Source: DATBVX01 sp963810775 (GTDB lineage Bacteria; Pseudomonadota; Gammaproteobacteria; Steroidobacterales; Steroidobacteraceae). Taken from it: 64,000 nt of DNA. Position 1 is the stretch's first letter. Every line of letters begins with the position of its first letter. The notes under the pieces were generated by a model. That model saw only the letters and a list, made by a program, of their open reading frames with translations. It was not told the DNA's origin and made no database searches. A program made the position numbers and the translations under genes. The stretch lies in the NCBI GenBank assembly GCA_963810775.1, contig CAWEOT010000023.1, positions 27,018 through 91,017 on the forward strand. The letters run 5' to 3'. This document shows, one piece after another, positions 38,030 through 46,056 of this stretch.

Positions 38030-39144
38030 AATTCGCTCAGCGGCGCGCCATGCCCGATCCCGCGGTATGGAGCGCGGGCAGCTTCGCGAGTGCGGCTGAC
38101 TACAGCGTGAACCTCACCGAGGAGGACCGGCAGGAGCTGCTCGGAGCGCTGCAAGAAATCGAGAACGAAGGTCGCCTGACGCCGACGCACGAGCTCGAGC
38201 CCGCGGACTTCAAGTTCGGGCCGCTCGCGGAAAAGCTGCAGAAAGCCTTTCTCGATGTGCGCGATGGCCGCGGGTTCGTGCTGCTGCGTGGCCTGCCGCG
38301 GCAGGGTTTGAGCCTCGATCAGTTTGCTGCGGTCGTGTGGGGCGTGGGCACCTATTTCGGCTACCCGCTGTCGCAGAATGCAAAGGGCGAGCTGCTCGGT
38401 CACGTGATCGATGCCACCGCGTTCGAACCGACGCCGCGTATGTATCGCAGTGCCCTGGAGCTCGGCCTGCACAACGACGTCACGGCGATGCTGTCGCTGG
38501 CCTGCTGGCAGCCAGCGAAGTCTGGTGGCGAAAGTCGACTCGGCAGTGCGGTGCGCATCCACGACGAGATTGCGCGCCGCGCGCCTCACCTGCTCGATCC
38601 GCTCTATCGCGGTTTTCACTATCACCGGCTGGGCGAAGAGGGACCCGACGAGGAACCCGTGACGCCGTATCGCATTCCGATCTTCTCGCTGATCAACGGC
38701 CAGGTGAGCTGCCGCAATGCGCGTGCCGGGTATATCGCCGGCCATCACGAGCTTGGCATTCCCATCACCGAGATCGAGCTCGAGGCGATCGACCTGTTCG
38801 ATTCGATCGCACGCGAGCCCGAGACCTCTGTGACTTTCGAGCTCGCCCTCGGCGACATGGTGGTGATCAACAACTACACCGTCCTGCACGCGCGCAAGGC
38901 ATTCGAGGAGTATCCGGAGCCGGAGCGCAAGCGCCACCTGTTGCGGCTCTGGTTCGATGCGGACGACTTTCGCGAGGTGCCCGAGGAATTCAACCAGATG
39001 TCCGCGAACGGCATCCCGTTCCAGCCCGGCCGCTCGTGCACCTACGATTTCCAGAAGCTGTTCCGTGAAGTCGAACCGCGACTGCTTGGCTTCAAGCCTG
39101 CCGGCCGCTCACCGGGTTTCAGGGTACCAGGTTCGGTTGCATAA
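38026..39144 (+). CDS. TauD/TfdA-family Fe(II)/2-oxoglutarate dioxygenase
   Basis: A 372-residue dioxygenase with the facial triad HxD in ELGLHNDVTA, the distal His in NYTVLHARKAF and the 2-oxoglutarate-binding Arg in RHLLRLWFD. GTG 38026 overlaps the previous stop; ATG 38050 is an alternative. The last residues (GFRVPGSVA) and the TAA stop are encoded by the REP hairpin inserted at 39123, so the native C-terminus has been replaced, though beyond the catalytic core. It would hydroxylate or decarboxylate an acid handled by the aconitase X pair; no substrate is known. Confidence 0.9.
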   Translation: MKFAQRRAMPDPAVWSAGSFASAADYSVNLTEEDRQELLGALQEIENEGRLTPTHELEPADFKFGPLAEKLQKAFLDVRDGRGFVLLRGLPRQGLSLDQFAAVVWGVGTYFGYPLSQNAKGELLGHVIDATAFEPTPRMYRSALELGLHNDVTAMLSLACWQPAKSGGESRLGSAVRIHDEIARRAPHLLDPLYRGFHYHRLGEEGPDEEPVTPYRIPIFSLINGQVSCRNARAGYIAGHHELGIPITEIELEAIDLFDSIAREPETSVTFELALGDMVVINNYTVLHARKAFEEYPEPERKRHLLRLWFDADDFREVPEEFNQMSANGIPFQPGRSCTYDFQKLFREVEPRLLGFKPAGRSPGFRVPGSVA

Positions 39145-39210
39145 CTTGTTGCATAACTCGAACGTGGAAATCCCAGTTGTGCAACAAGTTATGCAACCGA
39201 ACCTGGTACC
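39123..39210. repeat. REP hairpin (paired inverted arms) between the dioxygenase and MFS genes
   Basis: An 88-base element with GGTACC at both ends. The left arm (39123-39158) starts GGTACCAGGTTCGGTTGCAT; the right arm (39175-39210) is its near-perfect inverted copy; the central spacer is about 16 bases. Each arm contains two GTTGCATAAC units. It is the same family as the RAYT arms at 25.8-26.9 kb and the hairpin at 54176. It supplies the stop codon of the upstream gene and the only start codon visible for the downstream transporter. Confidence 0.88.
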
Positions 39211-40537
39211 AGACTGGGCCCCTCCAAGGCGCGCGTGGTACGCACTCGGCGTGCTGACGGTCGGTCTGCTGGTCGCGACCATCGATCGCAGCATCATGTC
39301 GCTGCTGGTGGGGCCGATCAAACGCGATCTGAACATCACCGATGTGCAGATCGGCATCCTGCTCGGGCCCGCGTTCGTATTCTTCTACGCGTTCCTCGGA
39401 CTGCCGATCGCGCGACTCGCGGATCGCTACAGCCGGCGCCTGATCATTGGCATCGGCATCGCGTTCTGGAGCCTGATGACGGCGCTGTGCGGGATGGCGC
39501 AAACGTACCGTCAACTCTTCTGGGCACGCGTCGGCGTGGGCGCCGGCGAGTCTTCGTTCGGGCCCGCCACGTTCTCGATCCTCACGGATTCATTTCCGCC
39601 ACGGCAGTTGCCGCGCGCGCTGGCTATCAATGCCATCGGCTTTACCTGGGGCACGGCGCTCGCTTCCATCGTCGGCGGAGCCGTCATCCAGGCGATCGAG
39701 GGAATGCCGCCGGTCATCGTGCCGGCGCTGGGGGAGATCCGCCCGTGGCAATTGGTGTTCTTCGCGGTGGGCATTCCTGGTTTCGCGCTGGCGGCCGTGA
39801 TGGCGACGGTGCACGAACCGCGCCGCCGCGGACTGATCGCGAGCAAGCTCGCGTCTGATGGCAAGCCGCAATCGGTTCCGATCAGGGAGATCGCGGCGTT
39901 TCTCGGCAAGGACTGGAAAACGTTCGTGCCGATTTTTGCGGCGATGGGCATCAAGACCATGCTCGCGTTTGGCGCAGGATTGTGGACGCCTGAATTCTTC
40001 ATTCGGACTTACGGGTGGACCGCGCCGCAAATCGCCTACAGCCAGGGAGTGATCATGCTGGTGGTCTCGCCGCTCGGCCTGCTGGCCGGTAGCTGGCTTG
40101 CCGAGCGGTTCGCGAAGCAGGGGTATGACGACGCCAACATCCGCGTACTGCAGATCGCGACCATCGCCGTGCTGCCGACGTCGATTCTTTATCCGCTGAT
40201 GCCCGATCCGCAGTGGGCGCTGGCGTTGCTGGCGCTCAACCTGTTCGTCGCTTCGCTGGGGATCGGCCCTGCAAACGCCGCGCTGCAGATCATCACACCC
40301 AATGAGATGCGTGGACAGGTTCGCGCCTTGTACATGTTCATCTTCAACGTCATTGGATACGCACTGGGTCCGGTATTCGTGGCGCTCTTCACCGTTTACC
40401 TGTTCGGCAATGAAGCATCGCTCGGTTATTCACTGTCCACCGCCGCAGCGATCATGGGACCGCTCGCGGTGCTGGTCACCTGGTATGGGCTGAAGCCTTA
40501 CGGGCGCAGCGTCGTGCGTGCCCGCGCGTGGGCGTGA
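39191..40537 (+). CDS. MFS transporter, spinster-like, with a start codon inside a REP element
   Basis: A 448-residue major facilitator with about 12 transmembrane segments. Signatures are DRSIMSLLVGPIKRDL after helix 1, LPIARLADRYSRR between helices 2 and 3, GVGAGESSFGPATFSILTD and TPNEMRGQVRALYMF. It is paralogous to the protein at 42485. The first in-frame starts, GTG 39179 and ATG 39191, are in the right REP arm; residues MQPNLVP are REP-encoded and are followed at once by family sequence (RRAWYALGV). The paralogue has a longer native N-terminal tail, so this gene appears to have lost its own. Confidence 0.9.
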   Translation: MQPNLVPDWAPPRRAWYALGVLTVGLLVATIDRSIMSLLVGPIKRDLNITDVQIGILLGPAFVFFYAFLGLPIARLADRYSRRLIIGIGIAFWSLMTALCGMAQTYRQLFWARVGVGAGESSFGPATFSILTDSFPPRQLPRALAINAIGFTWGTALASIVGGAVIQAIEGMPPVIVPALGEIRPWQLVFFAVGIPGFALAAVMATVHEPRRRGLIASKLASDGKPQSVPIREIAAFLGKDWKTFVPIFAAMGIKTMLAFGAGLWTPEFFIRTYGWTAPQIAYSQGVIMLVVSPLGLLAGSWLAERFAKQGYDDANIRVLQIATIAVLPTSILYPLMPDPQWALALLALNLFVASLGIGPANAALQIITPNEMRGQVRALYMFIFNVIGYALGPVFVALFTVYLFGNEASLGYSLSTAAAIMGPLAVLVTWYGLKPYGRSVVRARAWA

Positions 40538-40551
40538 GGAGGAGAAGACGC

Positions 40552-41553
40552 ATGAAGGAAGTCACGGGCAAGGTCGCGTTCATCACCGGCGGTGGCAGCG
40601 GCATCGGTCTCGGCATGGCGCGGGTCTTTCATGCTGCCGGAATGCAGGTCGTGATTGCGGATCTCGACCAGCAGCATCTCGATGCGGCACTGGCTCACTT
40701 TCGCGCGCAGCCGCGGGCCGTGCATGCCATCAAGCTCGATGTCACCGATCGTGATGCGATGGCACGTGCTGCAGATGAGGTCGAACGTGTCTTCGGAAAA
40801 GTTCACATCCTGTGCAACAACGCGGGCGTCGGCGTCTTCGGTTCGCTGCTGGAGGCGAGCTACGACGACTGGGACTGGGCTCTCAGCGTCAACGTCGGCG
40901 GTGTCATCAACGGTGTGCAGACTTTTCTGCCGCGCATGCTCGCGCATGACGAAGGCGGGCACATCGTCACCACATCTTCGATGTCGGGCCTGCTCGCCTG
41001 CGTCGGGGGCATCTACATCACGACCAAGTACGCGCTCGTCGGTTACATGGAGACACTGCGCCTGGAACTCGCACCTCGTGGCATCGATGTATCCGTGCTG
41101 TGCCCGGGCCTGGTGCACACGGCGATCTTCGAGGGTGAGAACTCACGGCCGGCGCGCTATCGCAATACGCGGTTCCGTGCGCTGGTCAGCGGTGCGCAGG
41201 GCGATGTCATGCGCGAACAGGTGCTGCCGACCGGGATGGATCCCATGGAGATTGGGCGGCGTGTGCTGCAGGGGATCCGGCGCAATGATCTCTACATCCT
41301 GACGCACCCGGAATACGAGCCAGGTCTGCGCGAGCGCTTCGATGCCATCCTCGCGTCATTTCCGGCCGAGACACCGCCGGCGCCGCGGGTCGCCGCCTCG
41401 GCAGGCGTGCTGCGTCATCCGATGTTCGCGGCCGAGCGCGATCGCCGGTTGGCGCAACGTCGCAAGCGATCGCCGATCAAGGCCCGTCGCAAGTCGAAGG
41501 CGCGTGTGAAGTCAGGATCAGGCAGGACAACTCAAAAGCGCAAACCCAGGTAA
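40552..41553 (+). CDS. SDR family oxidoreductase, LigD-like, with a basic C-terminal tail
   Basis: A 333-residue SDR with TGGGSGIGLG, LCNNAG, the catalytic Ser in TTSSMSG and YITTK (YxxxK). YDDWDWALSVNVGGVINGVQ and NDLYILTHPEYEPG place it with the LigD-like group. About 35 residues beyond the usual end are strikingly Lys/Arg-rich (RRKRSPIKARRKSKARVKSG). GAGGAGAAG gives a good ribosome site before ATG 40552. It sits between two MFS transporters and next to another LigD-like SDR, so uptake and oxidation are probably co-regulated. Confidence 0.9.
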   Translation: MKEVTGKVAFITGGGSGIGLGMARVFHAAGMQVVIADLDQQHLDAALAHFRAQPRAVHAIKLDVTDRDAMARAADEVERVFGKVHILCNNAGVGVFGSLLEASYDDWDWALSVNVGGVINGVQTFLPRMLAHDEGGHIVTTSSMSGLLACVGGIYITTKYALVGYMETLRLELAPRGIDVSVLCPGLVHTAIFEGENSRPARYRNTRFRALVSGAQGDVMREQVLPTGMDPMEIGRRVLQGIRRNDLYILTHPEYEPGLRERFDAILASFPAETPPAPRVAASAGVLRHPMFAAERDRRLAQRRKRSPIKARRKSKARVKSGSGRTTQKRKPR

Positions 41554-41574
41554 GCGCGGTTCGGGAGAGCAATC

Positions 41575-42469
41575 ATGAGAGACGTTCGAGGGCAAGGTGG
41601 CATTCGTAACCGGCGGTGGTAGCGGCATCGGCTTGGGGCTCGCAAAGGTTCTTACCGCCGCCGGCATGAAAGTTGTCATCGCCGATATCCGTCCGGATCA
41701 CCTGCAGAGTGCGCAGGCAGAGCTGCGCGGTGCCGGGCGCAACGTGCACGCCATCGAGCTGGATGTGACCGATCGCAAGGCCATGGACCGAGCAGCCGAT
41801 GAGACGCTGCGCGTATTCGGCAAGATCCACCTCGTCTGCAACAACGCCGGCGTCAGCATCTTCGGCCCGATGGACCAGGCGACCTACGAGGACTGGGACT
41901 GGATCATGGGCGTCAACGTCGACGGCGTGATCAATGGGATTCAGAGCTTCGTGCCGCGCATCAAGGCGCACGGCGAGGGCGGCCATATCGTCAATACCGC
42001 CTCGATGGCGGGCCTGATCGTCGGGCCCGGCTTTGGTATCTACTCGGCCTCGAAGTTCGCGGTGTTCGGACTGACCGCCTCACTGCGCTACGATCTGGCC
42101 CCACACAATATCGGTGTGTCGGTGCTATGCCCGGGCTTCGTCCGCAGCAACATTCACGAAGCAGTGCTCAGTCGCCCGAATCACCTTGCGCGCAGCGGCT
42201 ACCGCGTGAACAAGGAAGACATCGCACGGCTCGACCAGGTGCTGTCCGTGGGCATGGCACCGCTCGACGTCGCGAAGCGTGTGCTCGAGGGCATTCAACG
42301 CAACGAGCTCTACATCTTCCCGCACGCCGAGTTCAAGGAGGAGCTGCGCGAACTGTTCGACGGAATTCTCGCCGCATTGCCGGACGCCGCGCCGGACCCC
42401 CAGCGCATGGCCATGGAAGATGGCCGCCGCGCGCGCAAGAAGGAAGCACCCGCCGTGAGACAGCAATGA
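41575..42469 (+). CDS. SDR family oxidoreductase, LigD-like, frameshift at its first codons
   Basis: The body of the protein (GTG 41597 onward, 290 residues) has TGGGSGIGLG, VCNNAG, the catalytic Ser in TASMAG, YSASK and the LigD-like TYEDWDWIMGVNVDG and NELYIFPHAEFKEE. ATG 41575 is followed by a base too many: dropping one base at 41578-41581 gives ATG GAG ACG TTC GAG GGC AAG GTG, the normal SDR start METFEGKVAFVTGG. As written, translation would have to start at GTG 41597 and lose part of the first strand. A +1 sequence error is likely. Confidence 0.85.
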
Positions 42470-42484
42470 AACGCGAGGTGAACA

Positions 42485-43882
42485 GTGAATGACCTGACTT
42501 CCGGGACTGCGGGGCAGCCGGCCGCCAACGATCGGGCCTGGCCCAGCCGCAGGCAGGCGTGGTACGCGGTCGGGATATTCGCGCTCGCGCTGATGGTCAA
42601 TTTTCTCGATCGCGGGATCGTCGGGCTCCTGGTCCAACCCATCAAGCGCGATCTGCAGCTGAGTGACTTCGAGATCAGCCTCATCATCGGCTTCGCGTTC
42701 GTGTGCATGTACGTGATCCTCGGCCTGCCGATCGCGCGCATGGTCGACGTGCGCAGCCGGCGTGTCATATTGACCTGCGGAATCACGGCCTGGAGCATCG
42801 CGACCACGCTGTGCGGCCTGGCGCAGAACTTCTGGCAATTGTTCCTGGCCCGCATCGGGGTCGGCGCGGGCGAATCGTGCAGCGGACCGGCAACCTTTTC
42901 GATGATGGCGGACCTGTTCCCGCCGCGACAATTGCCGCGCGCCATCGCGGTGCTCAACTTCGGGTTCATCGCCGGAACCGGCATATCGCTGCTGGCGGGC
43001 GGTGCGGCGATCGCATGGATCAGCTCATGGCCGTCGATCTCGCTGCCCCTCATCGGTGACCTGTACGACTGGCAACTCGTGTTCATCGTCGTGGGGATCC
43101 CGGGGCTTATCGTCGCGGCGCTGATGATGACGGTGAAGGAGCCCATCCGGCGTGGCGTCGCGGCCGTCGGCCCGGATGGCAAGCCGAAATCGATCCCGAT
43201 CCGCGAGGTGGTTCGCTACCTGCTGCAGCACCGGACCACTTACGCACCGATGTTCATCGGCGTCGCTTCGAGTACCGTGCTCGCCTTCGGTGGCCAGGCC
43301 TGGCATGCGGCATTCTTCGCGCGCACCTATGGCTGGAGCGCACCGCAGTTCGCCACGATATTCGGAATCGCGATCGTGATTCTCGGGCCCTTCAGCTTGA
43401 TTGCGGGCAGCATGCTCGCGGAACGATTTGCCAGGCAGGGCAAGCTCGATGCCAATCTGCGCGTGACACTGCTGGCGGCGGTGCTGACCCTGGTACCGAC
43501 GTTGTTGTATCCATTCATGCCGACCCCGGAGCTGGCCATCGCGCTCGTCATCGTGGGGTTCCTGGCGGGGATGCTCACTCCCGGTCCCTACAATGCGGCG
43601 TTGCAGATCGTCACACCCAACCAGATGCGCGGGCAGGTCACCGCGCTGTTCCTGTTCGTGTTCAATATCGTCGGCTTCGGGCTCGGCGCGACGATCGTGG
43701 CGAGCTTCACCGACTTCGTGTTCGGCGATGAAAACATGCTGCGCTACTCGCTGGCGGCGACGGCTGCGGTCATGGGACCGATCTCGATCGTGTGCTTCTG
43801 GCTCGGCCTCAAGCCCTACGCGCGCAGCGTCGAACGGATGGGAGCGCATCGCGAGACCGCGGTCGCGCCGGCGAGTCACTAG
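42485..43882 (+). CDS. MFS transporter, spinster-like
   Basis: A 465-residue transporter with about 12 transmembrane helices and the same signatures as its paralogue at 39191: DRGIVGLLVQPIKRDL, LPIARMVDVRSRR, GVGAGESCSGPATFSMMAD and TPNQMRGQVTALFLF. The start is GTG 42485, with CGAGG upstream. An acidic-to-basic N-terminal tail of about 28 residues precedes helix 1. It lies 15 bases after the SDR and 12 bases before the ThDP enzyme gene, in one transcript. Spinster-like carriers of this kind often accompany aromatic and terpenoid degradation genes; the solute is unknown. Confidence 0.92.
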   Translation: MNDLTSGTAGQPAANDRAWPSRRQAWYAVGIFALALMVNFLDRGIVGLLVQPIKRDLQLSDFEISLIIGFAFVCMYVILGLPIARMVDVRSRRVILTCGITAWSIATTLCGLAQNFWQLFLARIGVGAGESCSGPATFSMMADLFPPRQLPRAIAVLNFGFIAGTGISLLAGGAAIAWISSWPSISLPLIGDLYDWQLVFIVVGIPGLIVAALMMTVKEPIRRGVAAVGPDGKPKSIPIREVVRYLLQHRTTYAPMFIGVASSTVLAFGGQAWHAAFFARTYGWSAPQFATIFGIAIVILGPFSLIAGSMLAERFARQGKLDANLRVTLLAAVLTLVPTLLYPFMPTPELAIALVIVGFLAGMLTPGPYNAALQIVTPNQMRGQVTALFLFVFNIVGFGLGATIVASFTDFVFGDENMLRYSLAATAAVMGPISIVCFWLGLKPYARSVERMGAHRETAVAPASH

Positions 43883-43894
43883 GCGGATCAGCGG

Positions 43895-45604
43895 ATGTAC
43901 ACGACCGGCGCGGCCATGCTCGAGGCCCTGCAGGAGGCGGGCGTCGAGTACCTGTTCGTCAATCTCGGCAGCGATCACACCGCATTGATGGAGGCAATCG
44001 CGCAAGCGCAGGCGGACGGTCGCGCGGTGCCGAAACTCATCACCGCTCCCCACGAGATGGTGGCGCTCAGTGCCGCTCACGGCTTTGCACAGATTTCAGG
44101 CCGCGCGCAGGGCGTCATCGTCCACGTCGAATGTGGCACGCAGTCGCTCGCCGGCGCCATTCACAACGCGGCGAAGGGTCGAATACCGGTTTTCATCTTC
44201 GCCGGTACCTCGCCTGCAACCCAGGAAGGCGAGGCGCGTGGCAGCCGCAACGAGTTCATCCACTGGATCCAGGATGTGTTCGATCAGCGCGGCATCGTGC
44301 GTGGCTACATGCGCTACGACAACGAGATCCGTGTGGGCGCGAACGTGAAGCAGCTCGTGCATCGCGCGCTGCAGTTCGCTTACAGCGATCCCAAAGGCCC
44401 GGTCTACCTGATGGCGGCGCGCGAAGTGATGGAGCAGGAGATTTCGCCGGTAAAGACCGATCTCGCGCGGTGGCCGCGCATGTCGCCCGCTGCTTTGCGA
44501 ACGGAAGATGCCGCTCTCGTGGCACGGCTCCTGGCGGACAGTCATCGACCACTCGTCGTCACGTCCTATGTCGGGCGCAACCACGCGGCGGTGACGGAAC
44601 TCGTGCGCCTGTGTCGGCGCATCGGCGCGGGCGTCGTCGAGTCGGTGCCGAACTACTGCAACTTCCCTTCCGACGACCCGCTCTACCAGGGCAACCAGTG
44701 GAACGAGCAGCGCCAGCACCCGGCGCTCGCTGAGGCGGATACCATCCTGGTAGTCGACAGCGATGTGCCGTGGATTCCGCTGATCAACAGGCCGTCAGCC
44801 GACGCCCGTATCATTCACATCGATGTCGATCCGCTCAAGCAGCAGATGCCGCTCTGGTACATCGGTGCCCGCCACATCTTCCGCGCCGATGCGGCGACTG
44901 CGCTCAAGCAGGTCAACGAGCAGGTCGATAGCATCGCGCTCGATGCCGCACGCGTTCGCGAGCGAGCGAGCCACTACGCGCAACAGCATGCGCAGCGGCA
45001 GGAGAGGCTCGATCGCCTCGAAACCGGTGAGGCGGACCGGATCACGCCCGAGTTCCTGACCGCCTGCGTACGCCGAGCGATCGGTGAAGATGCGGTGGTG
45101 CTGAGCGAGGGCGTGACCAACTTTCCCGCGATTGCCGATCACAGCGGCCGGCGCAGGCCTGGGACCCTGTTCGTGAGCGGCGGCGGGTCGCTCGGCTGGA
45201 ACGGCGGCGCAGCGGTGGGCATGAAGCTGGCGCAACCCGATTCGCTGATCGCGGCTCTGACGGGCGATGGGTCGTACATGTTTTCGATGCCCTCGACAGT
45301 CCACTGGATGGCGAGGCGCTATGCCACGCCATTCCTGCACGTCGTCTACAACAACGGGGGCTGGAAAGCGCCGCGCTACTCCACGCTCGCGGTTCATCCG
45401 CAGGGGCAGGCAAGCCGCACCGCGGATCTCGGCATCAGCTTCGACCCACCGCCGGATTACGCAGGCATCGCCGCGGCGGCGGGCGGCGCGCATGCGGAAA
45501 TCGTGCGCAAGCCCCAAGAGGTTGCTCCCGCGCTCGAGCGCGCCCTGCGCGCGGTGCGAGAGGAACGCCGCTGTGCCGTGGTCGATGCCTGGTTGCCACG
45601 CTGA
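43895..45604 (+). CDS. Thiamine-diphosphate-dependent enzyme, acetolactate-synthase-like
   Basis: A 569-residue ThDP enzyme with the Pyr-domain activating Glu54 (APHEMVALSAAHGFA), a central domain, and the PP-domain motif GDGSYMFSMP ending in VYNN around residues 457-487. It belongs to the large group of thiamine-pyrophosphate-requiring proteins related to acetolactate synthase, benzoylformate decarboxylase and benzaldehyde lyase. Several members join or split aromatic alpha-hydroxy ketones, which would suit a lignin-dimer pathway, but no residue seen here decides the reaction. It ends the operon that includes the SDRs and MFS transporters. Confidence 0.9.
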   Translation: MYTTGAAMLEALQEAGVEYLFVNLGSDHTALMEAIAQAQADGRAVPKLITAPHEMVALSAAHGFAQISGRAQGVIVHVECGTQSLAGAIHNAAKGRIPVFIFAGTSPATQEGEARGSRNEFIHWIQDVFDQRGIVRGYMRYDNEIRVGANVKQLVHRALQFAYSDPKGPVYLMAAREVMEQEISPVKTDLARWPRMSPAALRTEDAALVARLLADSHRPLVVTSYVGRNHAAVTELVRLCRRIGAGVVESVPNYCNFPSDDPLYQGNQWNEQRQHPALAEADTILVVDSDVPWIPLINRPSADARIIHIDVDPLKQQMPLWYIGARHIFRADAATALKQVNEQVDSIALDAARVRERASHYAQQHAQRQERLDRLETGEADRITPEFLTACVRRAIGEDAVVLSEGVTNFPAIADHSGRRRPGTLFVSGGGSLGWNGGAAVGMKLAQPDSLIAALTGDGSYMFSMPSTVHWMARRYATPFLHVVYNNGGWKAPRYSTLAVHPQGQASRTADLGISFDPPPDYAGIAAAAGGAHAEIVRKPQEVAPALERALRAVREERRCAVVDAWLPR

Positions 45605-45610
45605 GGGCTC

Positions 45611-45967
45611 TCATGCCTTCGGCGGCGGACCGTCCATCACCTGGATGATCTCTGACGTTCCATCGCCGGCGACTTCGAGGAAGGCCTTGATGTGCCTCAC
45701 GAGCTCTTCGCGAGTGTTCGCTCGCAGCAGCGCGTAACCGGCCGCTGGCATCAGGCTCGACCCGGCGACCGGCCCATCCTCGACCGTGACAGTACCGTTC
45801 TTGCGAACGGCCTTCATGCCGGTGCTTCGCGAATGAATGCCTCCGGCGGCGATGAGTGTGCCGGCTTTGAACATGTCTTCCATCAGCTTGCCCATCCTCG
45901 CCATGTGCTCGGCATCCGGCGGGCCGCTCCTCGTTACGGCGGGCGTGTAGAGAGTGAGAAATTGCAT
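45611..45967 (-). CDS. YciI/DGPF-domain protein
   Basis: A 118-residue protein of the YCII-related superfamily: MQFLTLYTPA at the N-terminus, HMARMGKLMEDMFKAGTLIA, VTVEDGPVAGSS in place of the DGPF motif, and GYALLRANTREELVRHIKAF. Such ferredoxin-like-fold proteins are mostly uncharacterised; some are small hydrolases. It converges with the ThDP enzyme gene (6 bases apart) and diverges from the ammonia-lyase gene, with 89 bases between for both promoters. Confidence 0.85.
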   Translation of the reverse strand: MQFLTLYTPAVTRSGPPDAEHMARMGKLMEDMFKAGTLIAAGGIHSRSTGMKAVRKNGTVTVEDGPVAGSSLMPAAGYALLRANTREELVRHIKAFLEVAGDGTSEIIQVMDGPPPKA

Positions 45968-46056
45968 TCGAGACTCCTTGGGACAGAAGAATTGCCGTCC
46001 TCATCAATGACGAAATACCGGGCGCCGATCCGACACCAGGCAGGTAGGATAGACCG

